Shown: positions 45,259 through 54,494 of the stretch, piece by piece
Numbering within the stretch: the first letter of the stretch is position 1
How the letters are laid out: every line of letters starts with the position of its first letter
Source of the DNA: JALEFZ01 sp039817415
Lineage (GTDB): Bacteria; Bacteroidota; Bacteroidia; J057
Reading direction: 5' to 3'
DNA: 64,000 nucleotides
Assembly (NCBI GenBank): GCA_039817415.1
Contig: JBCBVV010000033.1
Location: 1-64,000 of the forward strand
Made by a program: the position numbers and the translations under genes
Notes under the pieces: generated by a model
The model's input: the letters and a program-made list of their open reading frames with translations, nothing else
Databases searched by the model: none
Told to the model about the DNA's origin: nothing

Positions 45259-45951
45259 ATGACACAAAAAACAATCTTCATTAGCGGTGGCTCCAAAGGA
45301 ATTGGTTTGGCCATTGCCAAAATATTCGCAGATGATGCATGGAAGGTAGCCATCTGTGCCCGCAATCCACAAGGACTAGAACAAACAAGGCAACTCATAC
45401 CTGATATAGACACCTATCTCTGTGATGTCAGCAAGAAGGGTGAGATCAAAGCCTTAGCGGCCAAATTGGTAGATACCTATGGAGGCTTGGATGTTTTGGT
45501 CAATAATGCCGGAAGCTTCCAGCCTGGATCTATTCATTCTGAGGAGGATGAAGTCTACGAATTCATGATGCGAACGAACATGGACTCAGCCTACTACCTT
45601 ACCAAGGGAGTGTTACCAGCCATGATGGAACGCAAACAAGGAACCATTATCAATGTGGCTAGTATCGCCAGTTTTATGGCATATGCTAATGGGGGATCTT
45701 ATTCCATTTCCAAGTATGCCATGCTCGGCTTTTCCAAAAATCTTAGAGCTGAGATGAAACCGCATGGTATCAGGGTGGTCAGTATCATGCCTGGTGCGAC
45801 CTATACCGCTTCTTGGGAAGGAGCAGAAATCGATGAAAACCGCCTCATGCCTGCCGAGGATATAGCTAAACTGGTACATACTTCGGTCATCTTATCACCT
45901 AGATCGGTGGTAGAAGATATCATTGTTAGACCCCAGTTAGGAGACCTATAA
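45259..45951 (+). CDS. SDR-family oxidoreductase
   Basis: 230 residues with all classical SDR motifs: SGGSKGIGLA (about 8-17), NNAGSF (about 83-88), catalytic Ser near VASIAS (about 137), YSISKYA (Tyr and Lys at about 151 and 155) and PGATYT. The second strand (CARNPQGL) has an Arg suggesting NADP. Substrate not predictable. Divergent from mlaE. Confidence 0.87.
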   Translation: MTQKTIFISGGSKGIGLAIAKIFADDAWKVAICARNPQGLEQTRQLIPDIDTYLCDVSKKGEIKALAAKLVDTYGGLDVLVNNAGSFQPGSIHSEEDEVYEFMMRTNMDSAYYLTKGVLPAMMERKQGTIINVASIASFMAYANGGSYSISKYAMLGFSKNLRAEMKPHGIRVVSIMPGATYTASWEGAEIDENRLMPAEDIAKLVHTSVILSPRSVVEDIIVRPQLGDL

Positions 45952-46073
45952 ATGGCTTCTGACAAAAGAAATCCAATCTATTGATAAAAGTTCCCCCTGA
46001 GCCTACCAACGTTTTAGGCATTTCATGCGTCCAGTTGTTTAAGAGATAGATATTTTACTAGAATCAGTCGTTT

Positions 46074-46322
46074 ATGGGCAAAAGGTCAATGCGCTTCCTC
46101 CACCATCAAATTCTGGAAAATAAGGATAAGTTTACCCAACAGGATATTCAATGTGTAACCTGGAAGGGGCAAACGTATTATGGTTTGTGTAAGGAAGTCA
46201 ATGACAGATTTGTAGCGTTAGAGGATAAAAATTCTGCTTGGTATAATCGTAAAAAGCACCAACACCAAATCGAATTATCCAATATCAAAGAGATAATTTT
46301 CGATAAAATATCCGAATGGTAA
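46074..46322 (+). CDS. Unknown 82-residue basic protein
   Basis: A small protein with a helical N-terminus and strand-rich remainder (VTWKGQTYYGLCKEV, RFVALEDKN, ELSNIKEIIFD), reminiscent of a small SH3/LSm-like barrel that binds nucleic acid or protein. This is by shape only. No signal peptide. Preceded and followed by AT-rich intergenic DNA, so a single gene. Confidence 0.6.
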   Translation: MGKRSMRFLHHQILENKDKFTQQDIQCVTWKGQTYYGLCKEVNDRFVALEDKNSAWYNRKKHQHQIELSNIKEIIFDKISEW

Positions 46323-46509
46323 ATAATATAAACCACTCAGATAAGTACAGTTGAAGTTGAAGCAGTATTTTCATATCTTAATATTTAAAGATTGAATTTT
46401 TCGTAAGCTTAATCTTTATACGCCCCATGTTAAGTACGCAGCCCTAATCACCTAATAGCCAAACTGATCGATGTAAGACTATCCACTGAACTAAGCAAAC
46501 AACCTGGCC

Positions 46510-47610
46510 ATGAAGTATTCTGCCATATTCACCATTTTGATAGTTCTATTTGTCGTTCCATCATTTGCCGATGATGATGACGATAGGTTTCTTTATAGAA
46601 ATCTCGCCTTTAGAAAAATCGAAGTTCACGAATATGCCTTTCCTCAGATGACGCCGCAGGTGATTCTGGATATGGCTTATGCAGAAGATGAGATTTTCAA
46701 CATTGAAGACTGGCTAAAAAGGAAAGACCAAGTAGTTGCTTTTGAGATCGATCTTGTCTTCACCCTTTACCCTAAGAATATTCAGCAGTGGCGAACTAAT
46801 TATTACGAGTTGCTCAACAACCGGATGGAGGCGCTATTCCAGATTGATTCAAGTCTGAATTCCACTTCCATCAAATGGAATATGATTCTGCAGACAGAAC
46901 CCCAGGATGAGGAAACTGCCAAAGACTACTTCCATGGTTTTGTGATCAAATACCGTCCTAAGAATGTCAAAATCGTCAATGAGGTACGCACCCCTTCTGA
47001 GTTAAAAGCGCTGATTAGTGGGAAAGCTACCATCAAAGACTCTACCGTTTACAAGGTAATGGAACGTCACCCTGATTGGGGAAATATGCTGGTAGTTATG
47101 GATTGGACGGGTAGCATGTATAAATATGGAGCGCAGTTGGTCCTTTGGCACAAGCTTAATATGGTGGCTAATCACTCCGAAGTCAAGCACTTTGTTTTCT
47201 TCAACGATGGCAATAAGAAAAAGGCATGGCAAAAGGCCATCGGTAAAACAGGTGGTGTTTATCAAGCCAAGTCGGGTGAGTTAGAGGAATTGATCAATAC
47301 CATGCAGTATGTGATGAAGAAGGGAAATGGTGGGGATAGAGAAGAAAATGACCTAGAAGCCTTGCTCACTGGGATACAGTACCTTGAAGGCTATGATGAG
47401 GTCATCCTAATCGCTGATAACAAAAGTGATGTTCGAGACATTAAATTGCTTGAGAAAATTGATGTGCCCGTACATATTATCCTCTGCGATGTCTATGGTA
47501 AGATCCATCCCCATTACCTGAAAATAGCCAAGCAAACTGGAGGAAGTATCCATACCCTGAAAAAAGACCTTGTAGCCAAAAAGCAGGTATTGAGTAGAGA
47601 TGATGAGTAG
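46510..47610 (+). CDS. Secreted von Willebrand A-like protein
   Basis: Signal peptide 1-20 (cut after FA) followed by a run of Asp. Residues about 195-350 form a VWA-like domain: VVMDWTGSM (Asp-x-Thr-x-Ser, about 197-205) stands for the MIDAS, and IADNKSD (about 302) for the later Asp motif. The first 170 residues have no match I know. Metal binding is likely since Thr for Ser at the MIDAS is tolerated. It is convergent with the ArnT-like gene, 4 bases apart. Confidence 0.7.
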   Translation: MKYSAIFTILIVLFVVPSFADDDDDRFLYRNLAFRKIEVHEYAFPQMTPQVILDMAYAEDEIFNIEDWLKRKDQVVAFEIDLVFTLYPKNIQQWRTNYYELLNNRMEALFQIDSSLNSTSIKWNMILQTEPQDEETAKDYFHGFVIKYRPKNVKIVNEVRTPSELKALISGKATIKDSTVYKVMERHPDWGNMLVVMDWTGSMYKYGAQLVLWHKLNMVANHSEVKHFVFFNDGNKKKAWQKAIGKTGGVYQAKSGELEELINTMQYVMKKGNGGDREENDLEALLTGIQYLEGYDEVILIADNKSDVRDIKLLEKIDVPVHIILCDVYGKIHPHYLKIAKQTGGSIHTLKKDLVAKKQVLSRDDE

Positions 47611-47614
47611 AACC

Positions 47615-49288
47615 CTATTTTCTCTCTAATAGGTACCGTTTTTTCAACACATTGGGCCTCTCTTTTCTCCATAAAAAAGAGATGGACACATTGCTAACCC
47701 TGTAGTAATCGTAGACTTCCAGCACCCTAAAGGCTTCAGAATCGAGCTTATTTAATTCGTCTTTGCCTTCCTGATCGGTATATACCCATGTCCCCTTTTT
47801 AACCTCCACGACCGAGTGAGCGAAGCGGTAATAATTGGTTCGTTGGCTATAAAAGTCTAATGAATGTGCTTGGGTTCGGTAAGCGACGAATTCATCCCAT
47901 TCCTTTCCCGCCTCCTTTACCTTTCTTCCTACCATAGCACTGGATTGATAAGGAAGGATATTGGGGTAAAAGTGGAAGCTAATCACCAGATTCAGGCAGA
48001 ATCCCGCTACAACCGTGGTAAAAACTAAACGATTGAAGTCATTTGAGGCATACCTGTAAACCGTCCAATACAAGGCCATTCCCCCTAACATGACAACTGC
48101 GTCAAGGAAAGGAGGGGGAGAAAAACAGAAGTAAAAGTATGTACCTATGGCAATAAAGAAAATGTGCAACAACAAGAATTGCCATCGAGCGAGTTTCTTT
48201 TGCAAATCATCCTTTGCTTCCACCAAGTATCTAGCTGAGAGAATCGCCGCAAAAGGAAATAAAGGAAAAATATAGTGTGGCAATTTATAGTTCGACAAGG
48301 ACAAAAAAGTAAGGACCCACACAAAGCCTCCAAGACTTATATACTCTCTATTAGGTTCTGCGTTAAACTTTGAAACAATGAGGGATCGAATGGCTACAAA
48401 AAGGGCTGGAAAAAGGACAATTAGCCAAGGGGTAAAATCCCATAAAATCGTTAAAAAGAAATAGTAAAAGGGCGCATCATTAGACCAATAGATATCCCCA
48501 GTTATTCTTCCAAAACTCTGAGTCCAGAAGAAAAACTTGATTCCAGAAGGTCCCTTTAAGCCATATACCTCCTTTTCTGGATGAAGGTCAAATTGCTGAT
48601 ACAAGCCCCAGCACATGGGCGCGAGCACGATCAAAATTACCAGTAAGCCTATTAACCATTCCCATCTGACTATATTTTTCCATTGCCGTTTGATGGCAAA
48701 TTCAGAAAAGAAAGCGGTAGCTGGAATAACCATGCCCAATGGTCCTTTGGTCAGCATGGCTAAGCCCACACAAATAGAACCCCATATCAGATGTTTAAAG
48801 GAGTTTGTTCTGATAAAACTCGACAGTTGCCAACAAGCGAGAATGGTCCATGACATCAACATCCCATCGGTTCGGATATCATTGGTAATCAAAAATAAGG
48901 CCTGTGTATAGCCTAACATAAGCGCAGCCAACTTGGCTGTCTTTTCTCCATACCAATCCTTCGTAAAGCGATAGGTACCCCACAATCCCAGCAAGATAAT
49001 GAGGACAATAGGGAGTTTAAAAGCCACATTATTGACACCTAGAAGCTGCATGGATACCGATGTGATCCAGAATAGCAAAGGTGGTTTGTCCAGGTAATCA
49101 TCCCCTCTGTGGTATACTTGAAGGTAAGATTGGTTTTCAGCCATTTCTCGAGCAATGGATGCATACTGAGCTGCATCCACTTCCATGACATCCAATCGTA
49201 GGTTGTTGAAATAAATCAACAGCATCCCAGCAAAAGCGAGTTGCCAAGCATACTTTTTAATCCAGTCTGAAAGAGTCTCAAGATCCAT
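47615..49288 (-). CDS. ArnT-like glycosyltransferase (GT-C, PMT family)
   Basis: 557 residues with about 11-12 membrane helices. The first periplasmic loop has the catalytic-type acidic pair MEVDAAQYASIAREM (D about 36) and the family signature YLDKPPLLFWI (about 64-74). Such enzymes transfer a sugar from a polyprenyl phosphate to lipid A or other lipids on the periplasmic side. A C-terminal soluble region of about 120 residues follows the last helices. Substrate unknown; the 5' neighbour is the paa operon, with its own terminator between. Confidence 0.87.
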   Translation of the reverse strand: MDLETLSDWIKKYAWQLAFAGMLLIYFNNLRLDVMEVDAAQYASIAREMAENQSYLQVYHRGDDYLDKPPLLFWITSVSMQLLGVNNVAFKLPIVLIILLGLWGTYRFTKDWYGEKTAKLAALMLGYTQALFLITNDIRTDGMLMSWTILACWQLSSFIRTNSFKHLIWGSICVGLAMLTKGPLGMVIPATAFFSEFAIKRQWKNIVRWEWLIGLLVILIVLAPMCWGLYQQFDLHPEKEVYGLKGPSGIKFFFWTQSFGRITGDIYWSNDAPFYYFFLTILWDFTPWLIVLFPALFVAIRSLIVSKFNAEPNREYISLGGFVWVLTFLSLSNYKLPHYIFPLFPFAAILSARYLVEAKDDLQKKLARWQFLLLHIFFIAIGTYFYFCFSPPPFLDAVVMLGGMALYWTVYRYASNDFNRLVFTTVVAGFCLNLVISFHFYPNILPYQSSAMVGRKVKEAGKEWDEFVAYRTQAHSLDFYSQRTNYYRFAHSVVEVKKGTWVYTDQEGKDELNKLDSEAFRVLEVYDYYRVSNVSISFLWRKERPNVLKKRYLLERK

Positions 49289-49385
49289 TTAGGCCGCCGA
49301 TGATTTACCTTCTCACAAAAATGGGTTTCGGGGATCTAAATGTAGGACATTTCCTACACATCTAATAGGCCAAAAGAAGAGAAAA

Positions 49386-49417
49386 CAAAAAAGAGGGATG
49401 AAGCAAGCCCCATCCCT
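49386..49417 (-). terminator. Terminator of the paa operon
   Basis: Minus strand AGGGATG pairs with CATCCCT around a 10-base loop and is followed by CTTTTTTG, 27 bases after the last gene of the operon. Confidence 0.87.
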
Positions 49418-49443
49418 TGAGTAACCATCAAATTTGTAGGTGA

Positions 49444-50214
49444 TTATTTTTTCTTGAAGGCATTGATAGCATTTTTGGCATATGGAGAGAGAACCAATTC
49501 ACCACTCATCGCAGCTCTTTCCGCCAGCAAATCATCCCAATGCTCACAGCCTTCCCAACATATCTTTTTCAAGCCTTTCATGGCATCTGGATTGGAGGAG
49601 GCTAACTTATTTGCCAAGGCTGAAATAGCCTCATCCATTAGGGTGGCATCCTCAAATACCTCAGTGTACAAGCCTTTGTTTTGTGCCCAATGAGCATCTT
49701 TCCACTCGGTGGCATTTATCGCGAGTTGAGACATCGCCGAAACGCCTATTTTCCTTTCTACAGCGGGCCCAACGACAAAAGGACCAATACCAACTGCCAA
49801 TTCACTTAACTTAACAGCAGCGTATTTGGTAGCCATACAATAGTCTGTAGCTGCTGCTACCCCTACTCCACCCCCTACGGCCTTCCCTTGTACACGACCA
49901 ATGATCAGTTTGGGACATTTTCTACAGGCATTGATTACATTGGCAAAGCCCATAAAGAATTCCTTCCCCTGCTCAAGGTCTGAGATGGCAATTAACTCAT
50001 CAAATGAAGCACCCGCGCAAAATGTTCGGTCTCCTTCACTTTTGAGAATGATAACCTTTACCTCGGCATTCTCACCAGCCTCTTTGATGGTTTGGGCCAG
50101 CAAGCCAAGGATTTTTCCTGGCAAAGAGTTATGACTTGGATGGAAGAAAGTAATGGTGGCGATCCCATCCTGAATATGTAAATCCACCTTTCCGGCAGTA
50201 GTAATCGGATTCAT
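49444..50214 (-). CDS. Enoyl-CoA hydratase/isomerase, phenylacetate operon
   Basis: A crotonase-fold protein of 256 residues. The oxyanion-hole motifs are CAGASFDEL (about 65-73) and GKAVGGGVGVAAATDYCMA (about 109-127). It is the last gene of the paa operon, 20 bases after paaZ. It could be PaaG (ring 1,2-epoxide isomerase) or PaaF (2,3-dehydroadipyl-CoA hydratase). The usual acidic catalytic position near GIG (LSELAVGIGPF) has one clear Glu, which does not separate the two, so no symbol is given. Confidence 0.85.
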   Translation of the reverse strand: MNPITTAGKVDLHIQDGIATITFFHPSHNSLPGKILGLLAQTIKEAGENAEVKVIILKSEGDRTFCAGASFDELIAISDLEQGKEFFMGFANVINACRKCPKLIIGRVQGKAVGGGVGVAAATDYCMATKYAAVKLSELAVGIGPFVVGPAVERKIGVSAMSQLAINATEWKDAHWAQNKGLYTEVFEDATLMDEAISALANKLASSNPDAMKGLKKICWEGCEHWDDLLAERAAMSGELVLSPYAKNAINAFKKK

Positions 50215-50234
50215 GAAGATAAATTTTCAAGTAC

Positions 50235-52292
50235 TTAAGAAGATTGATCTAGTTTTTTCACCATGGTAAGGATAGTAGCAATAGCAACAGTCTCACCTGT
50301 TTCATCATATACATCCACCAGAAACTTAACAATTCCTTTGGCGATATCATCCTCGCTTTTTTTCTCCTGATTGACTTTTTCCTTCACCGTAAACTTCACT
50401 CCAATGGTCATCCCAGGATAAACGGGCTTTACAAATCGGCATTCCTCCAATCCATAATTCAATAGAACGGGGCCCTTCTTTGCATCCACAAACAAACCTG
50501 CTGCCTTAGAAAGGACAAAGTACCCATGTGCTACCCTTCCTTCGAAAATGGTTCCATCAAGGGAGGTTTCGTCCATGTGCGCATAAAAATTATCGCCAGA
50601 TACATTGGCGAAGTTGACAATGTCTGTTTCGGTTACAGTATGCTTAGCAGTGATAATTGTCTCCCCTACGCTTAGTTCCTCAAAATGCTTCTGGAAGGGA
50701 TGAATTCTGGTATCCTTGAATTTCCCTCCCTGCTGATAGACATTGGTAACTGCGGTAATCGTAGTTGGTGTTCCCTGAATGGCGCATCTTTGCATGTAGT
50801 GGCTTACCCCTCTTACACCTCCCATTTCTTCCCCTCCACCTGCTCGGCCTGGTCCACCGTGTGTCAACATAGGCATAGGAGATCCATGCCCAGTACTTTC
50901 TTTGGCCGACTCTCTATTCAACACCAAAATCCTTCCGTGATGGGTTGCAGCTCCTAACACAAAGTCTCTTGCGTGATCATCATCGTTGGATGCAATGGTT
51001 GAAACGAGAGAGCCCTTGCCCATTTGAGCCAATTGAATGGCTTCATCCATGGATTTATAGGGAAGAATCGTACTGATTGGCCCAAAAGCCTCCACAGTAT
51101 GAGCCTTCTGCTTATTGAATGGATCATCATTTAGCATAAGAATAGGGGTCATGAATGCCCCAGCATTCCAATTTCCTCCTATGGCTTCACCGGATCCATT
51201 TAGCTCACCATAAACAAGCTGGTTTTCTGTAAGGAGCTCTCCAACCTGCTTCTTAACCTCTTCCATTTGTGGACGGTTGATCAAAGCACCCATCCTTACG
51301 GTCTCCTCAAAGGGAGAACCAATTGTAATTCTTTCTAACTGGCTTGTGAGTGCAGTTTGAACCTCCCCAACTAAGTTTTCAGGAACGATGATTCTACGAA
51401 TAGCCGTACATTTCTGCCCACATTTAACCGTCATCTCCCTTCTGACTTCCTTGATAAAGAGATCAAACTCATCCGTTCCAGGAACTGCGTCTTCCCCCAA
51501 AACAGCGGCATTTAATGAATCCGCCTCCATGGTAAATGGGATAGACTCTTGAATGATTCTTGGATGAATCTTGAGTTTTTTTCCAGTTGAGGCAGAACCA
51601 GTAAAGGTTACTACATCCTGCATCTCAAGTGGGTCGAGGATACCAATTCCCGTTCCACACACTAACTGCAAAGCTCCATTAGGAAGAATACCCGATTCAA
51701 TAATGTCCTTTACCATGACCTGAGTCAGGAAAGAAGTTTGTTCAGCGGCCTTCACAACCGCAGGCATACCAGCCAACCAGTTAACGGCGCACTTTTCCAA
51801 CATCCCCCAAATAGGAAAATTGAAGGCGTTGATATGGACTGCAACTCCTCTCTTAGGCACCATAATATGATGCCCGATAAAAGTTCCCTCTTTCGAGAGA
51901 CTAGCTGCTTCTCCGTCAACTACATAAGTCTCGTCCGGGAATTGTTTCCTTAAGCTTGCATAGGCGAAGAGGTTTCCTATTCCTCCATCTATATCAATCC
52001 AGCTATCGCCTTTGGTAGCTCCTGTCAAATAGGAAATGGGGTAATAGCTCTTTCTCCTTTCGTAAAGAAAGAGGGCAAGGGCTTTGATCATGAGTCCCCG
52101 CTCCTGGAAAGTCATGTTTCGAAGTGAAGGATTCCCTTTGGTTCTCGCATAATGCAAGATTTCCCCATAATTAAGGCCTTCTCCATTTACGGTGTAAAGG
52201 ACTTCTCCGGTTACGGCATGGTATTGCGGAATACCTTCTCCCTGGAAGTCGTGCCAGTCCCCAAGTATGTAGTTTGCGAGTTTTTGAGCCAT
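50235..52292 (-). CDS. paaZ: PaaZ, oxepin-CoA hydrolase and aldehyde dehydrogenase
   Basis: Opens the oxepin ring and oxidises the resulting semialdehyde. The N-terminal aldehyde dehydrogenase (about 1-520) has the catalytic Cys in KCGQKCTAIRR (about 296) and a Glu in the EADSLNAAV region. The C-terminal MaoC-like hydratase (about 530-680) has FANVSGDNFYAHMD (Asp and His). Length of 685 residues equals the family. In the operon between paaI (43 bases) and the hydratase (20 bases). Confidence 0.95.
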   Translation of the reverse strand: MAQKLANYILGDWHDFQGEGIPQYHAVTGEVLYTVNGEGLNYGEILHYARTKGNPSLRNMTFQERGLMIKALALFLYERRKSYYPISYLTGATKGDSWIDIDGGIGNLFAYASLRKQFPDETYVVDGEAASLSKEGTFIGHHIMVPKRGVAVHINAFNFPIWGMLEKCAVNWLAGMPAVVKAAEQTSFLTQVMVKDIIESGILPNGALQLVCGTGIGILDPLEMQDVVTFTGSASTGKKLKIHPRIIQESIPFTMEADSLNAAVLGEDAVPGTDEFDLFIKEVRREMTVKCGQKCTAIRRIIVPENLVGEVQTALTSQLERITIGSPFEETVRMGALINRPQMEEVKKQVGELLTENQLVYGELNGSGEAIGGNWNAGAFMTPILMLNDDPFNKQKAHTVEAFGPISTILPYKSMDEAIQLAQMGKGSLVSTIASNDDDHARDFVLGAATHHGRILVLNRESAKESTGHGSPMPMLTHGGPGRAGGGEEMGGVRGVSHYMQRCAIQGTPTTITAVTNVYQQGGKFKDTRIHPFQKHFEELSVGETIITAKHTVTETDIVNFANVSGDNFYAHMDETSLDGTIFEGRVAHGYFVLSKAAGLFVDAKKGPVLLNYGLEECRFVKPVYPGMTIGVKFTVKEKVNQEKKSEDDIAKGIVKFLVDVYDETGETVAIATILTMVKKLDQSS

Positions 52293-52335
52293 TGTTGGTT
52301 TGATTTACAAATGGGCAAATTGATTTATGTAGCAA

Positions 52336-52767
52336 TCAAGCTGTGCTTTCTGGAATAACAGTTTTGGATGTTCGGTAAACGACCCCTCTGAACAAGGCAA
52401 TTTCTTCATCCTGCTGGTTTCGAATGACGACATCGTAAGTGGCTGTCTTGTAGCCAAGAGTCAATTCGATGGCTTCTGCATAGATAGTATCACCCTCTTT
52501 GGCAGCCTTAGGATAAGTAATTGAATTGTTGAGGGCGACACTCAATCTTCCATGTGAATTAGAGGCAAAAGCAAAGGCGCTATCAGCCAAGGAAAAGGAG
52601 ACTCCTCCATGGAGGATTCCGAAGCCATTGAGCATTTCCCTTCGTACCGTCATTGCCAGCTTACAACTTCCTGCTTTCACCTCCAGCACTTCAATCCCCA
52701 GCCATTGACTAAAGTAGTCCTCTTTCATCATATGCTGGACATTGTCCATGGGAGATGGTGTTTCCAT
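52336..52767 (-). CDS. paaI: PaaI hotdog thioesterase
   Basis: A 143-residue hotdog-fold thioesterase. LNGFGILHGGVSFSLADSAFAFASNS (about 43-68) carries the HGG motif and the acidic catalytic residue. It hydrolyses ring-hydroxylated or dead-end phenylacetyl-CoA products and so relieves the pathway. Position inside the paa operon, 21 bases after paaD, supports the name. Confidence 0.93.
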   Translation of the reverse strand: METPSPMDNVQHMMKEDYFSQWLGIEVLEVKAGSCKLAMTVRREMLNGFGILHGGVSFSLADSAFAFASNSHGRLSVALNNSITYPKAAKEGDTIYAEAIELTLGYKTATYDVVIRNQQDEEIALFRGVVYRTSKTVIPESTA

Positions 52768-52788
52768 GCGCCTAGATAGGTTTTTCGG

Positions 52789-53283
52789 TTAATGGCATTT
52801 AAAATAGTCGAAGGGCTCCAAGCAGTCATTGCACTTAAAAAGGCTTTTGCAGGCTGTGGAACCAAATTGACTGATCATTTTTGTATTCTGGGAATGGCAA
52901 TAAGGACAGGTAACTTCATCAAATTCCCCAAGCAATACTCGTTTGTCTGTTGTAGAGCCAACCGGTGGGGCAATGCCATAGGATTGTAATTTCTTTTTTC
53001 CCTCTTCGCTAAGCCAATCCGTTGTCCATGCTGGGGAAAGCACCAGCTTGATTTTCACATTTTCATAGCCTTCCTGATTCAGCACTTTCCTGATGTTATT
53101 GCCGATTAGGTCCATGGCTGGACAACCTGTGTAAGTAGGGGTGATGGTAACAATAATTCCCTCTTCACTTTGTTCGATATTTCTAACCACCCCTAAGTCC
53201 AGTACTGTCAATACAGGTACTTCAGGATCTTTCACCCTGCCTACAATTTCCCAAAGTTTATGATTGGTTTCGACCATGCTCAT
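52789..53283 (-). CDS. paaD: PaaD, phenylacetyl-CoA epoxidase maturation protein
   Basis: 164 residues. The N-terminus is a DUF59 domain (VKDPEVPVLTVLDLGVVRNI, and TPTYTGCPAMDLIG). The C-terminus has a zinc-ribbon-like set of cysteines, CPYC, then CKSLFKC and C-L-E-P (last C near the end), as in proteobacterial PaaD. It is thought to help assemble the iron centre of the epoxidase. It lies 12 bases after paaC. Confidence 0.92.
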   Translation of the reverse strand: MSMVETNHKLWEIVGRVKDPEVPVLTVLDLGVVRNIEQSEEGIIVTITPTYTGCPAMDLIGNNIRKVLNQEGYENVKIKLVLSPAWTTDWLSEEGKKKLQSYGIAPPVGSTTDKRVLLGEFDEVTCPYCHSQNTKMISQFGSTACKSLFKCNDCLEPFDYFKCH

Positions 53284-53295
53284 CTTCAGATTCAG

Positions 53296-54057
53296 TTACC
53301 ACTGCATATTTGGATAGGCTCTTTGCATATACTGCAATTCAGCCAATAAATGACCCAAGTGTTCAGAATGTAAGCCTTCTTTCCCCCCGACCTGCATAGG
53401 CTCGAAGTCAGGTAGCTTCAAATTCGCTCTTGCGAAGGTATCCTCAACATGCTCCATAAAAGGAACTTTCATTTGTTCTACGTCTACGGCAATTCCTTCC
53501 TTCACCATTTCTCTTTCTAGGTCAGTCGCTTTGAAAAGATCTGCTGTGTATGTCCAGAATTCCTCCACCGCATCTTGCATTTTTTCTCGGCTTTCTTCGG
53601 TACCGTCTCCTAATCGCACGACCCAATCTGTGCTAAATCGAAGATGGTAGGTAACCTCTTTTAAAGATTTTGCTGCGATTGCTGCGATTTGCTCGTCCTG
53701 GGATGCTTGTAGTTTCTCCAAAAATGGCTTGTGGAAGGAATCAAAGTAAAACTGCCGAGCAATGGTCTCAGCGAAGTTTCCATTGGGTCTTTCAACAAGG
53801 AGAACGTTTTTGTATTGTCTGTCTACTCTAAGAAAAGCCAATTCATCTTCCGATCTCCCTTTGCCTTCGATCTCAGCTGCGTATTGGAAGTAGTTTCGGG
53901 TCTGCCCGATCAAATCAAGCGAGATATTGGTAAGTGCCATATCTACCTCCAAAATGGGTCCGTGCCCACACCACTCAGAAAGTCTGTGCCCCAGAATCAG
54001 CGAGTTATCGCCCAAGTGAAGGAGGTAGTCAAATAATGATTGATTCTTCATCGTCAA
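53296..54057 (-). CDS. paaC: PaaC, epoxidase structural subunit
   Basis: 253 residues, the PaaA-like helical fold without complete diiron ligands. Typical sequences are LGDNSLILGHRLSEWCGHGPILEVDMAL near the N-terminus and LAFLRVDRQYKNVLLVE (about 73-89). It pairs with PaaA in the A2C2 core. Family-standard length. Confidence 0.93.
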   Translation of the reverse strand: MTMKNQSLFDYLLHLGDNSLILGHRLSEWCGHGPILEVDMALTNISLDLIGQTRNYFQYAAEIEGKGRSEDELAFLRVDRQYKNVLLVERPNGNFAETIARQFYFDSFHKPFLEKLQASQDEQIAAIAAKSLKEVTYHLRFSTDWVVRLGDGTEESREKMQDAVEEFWTYTADLFKATDLEREMVKEGIAVDVEQMKVPFMEHVEDTFARANLKLPDFEPMQVGGKEGLHSEHLGHLLAELQYMQRAYPNMQW

Positions 54058-54078
54058 TGTTTGAGAATAAGCAGAGGA

Positions 54079-54369
54079 TTACATGTGTTTGATCTCGTCA
54101 GGCAAATCGTAGAAGGTGGGATGGCGATATACCTTGTCCTTGGCAGGCTCAAATAACTCCCCTGCTTCTTCTGGATTTGATGCGTAAATATTCTTGGATT
54201 CGACTACCCAGATGCTTACTCCTTCGCTACGGCGTGTATACACATCACGGGCATTTTCAAGGGCCATTTCTTCGTCAGTCGCATGTAGAGAGCCTACATG
54301 ACGATGATGGAGACCATTCTTACTTCGTATGAAAACCTCAAAAAGAGGCCAGTTTTGCTTATTGCTCAT
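54079..54369 (-). CDS. paaB: PaaB, epoxidase small subunit
   Basis: 96 residues: WPLFEVFIRSKNGLHHRHVGSLHATD and ALENARDVYTRRSEGVSIWVV are the family hallmarks. PaaB bridges two PaaAC dimers of the multicomponent epoxidase. A 125-base gap to paaA contains a second copy of the putative PaaR-type operator core (54440-54449), so paaB-C-D-I-Z may have its own promoter. Confidence 0.94.
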   Translation of the reverse strand: MSNKQNWPLFEVFIRSKNGLHHRHVGSLHATDEEMALENARDVYTRRSEGVSIWVVESKNIYASNPEEAGELFEPAKDKVYRHPTFYDLPDEIKHM

Positions 54370-54437
54370 AATGGTTTGTATAAAAATGAGCCATGCGGGG
54401 AATATCCGGGTCTTCTATTGAGTGAGGAAAGCAGAAG

Positions 54438-54451
54438 TGAACGATTGTTGT
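54438..54451. promoter_or_regulatory. Second operator-like site before paaB
   Basis: TGAACGATTGTTGT contains AACGATTGTT exactly as in the site upstream of paaE; the outer CNA/TNG positions of the PaaR consensus CNAACGNNCGTTNG are lost. A weaker copy in the only large gap of the operon. Confidence 0.5.
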
Positions 54452-54494
54452 ACCCCAAAGTTAATTCCCCTCATGGCTCTGATATGTCTTAGAC

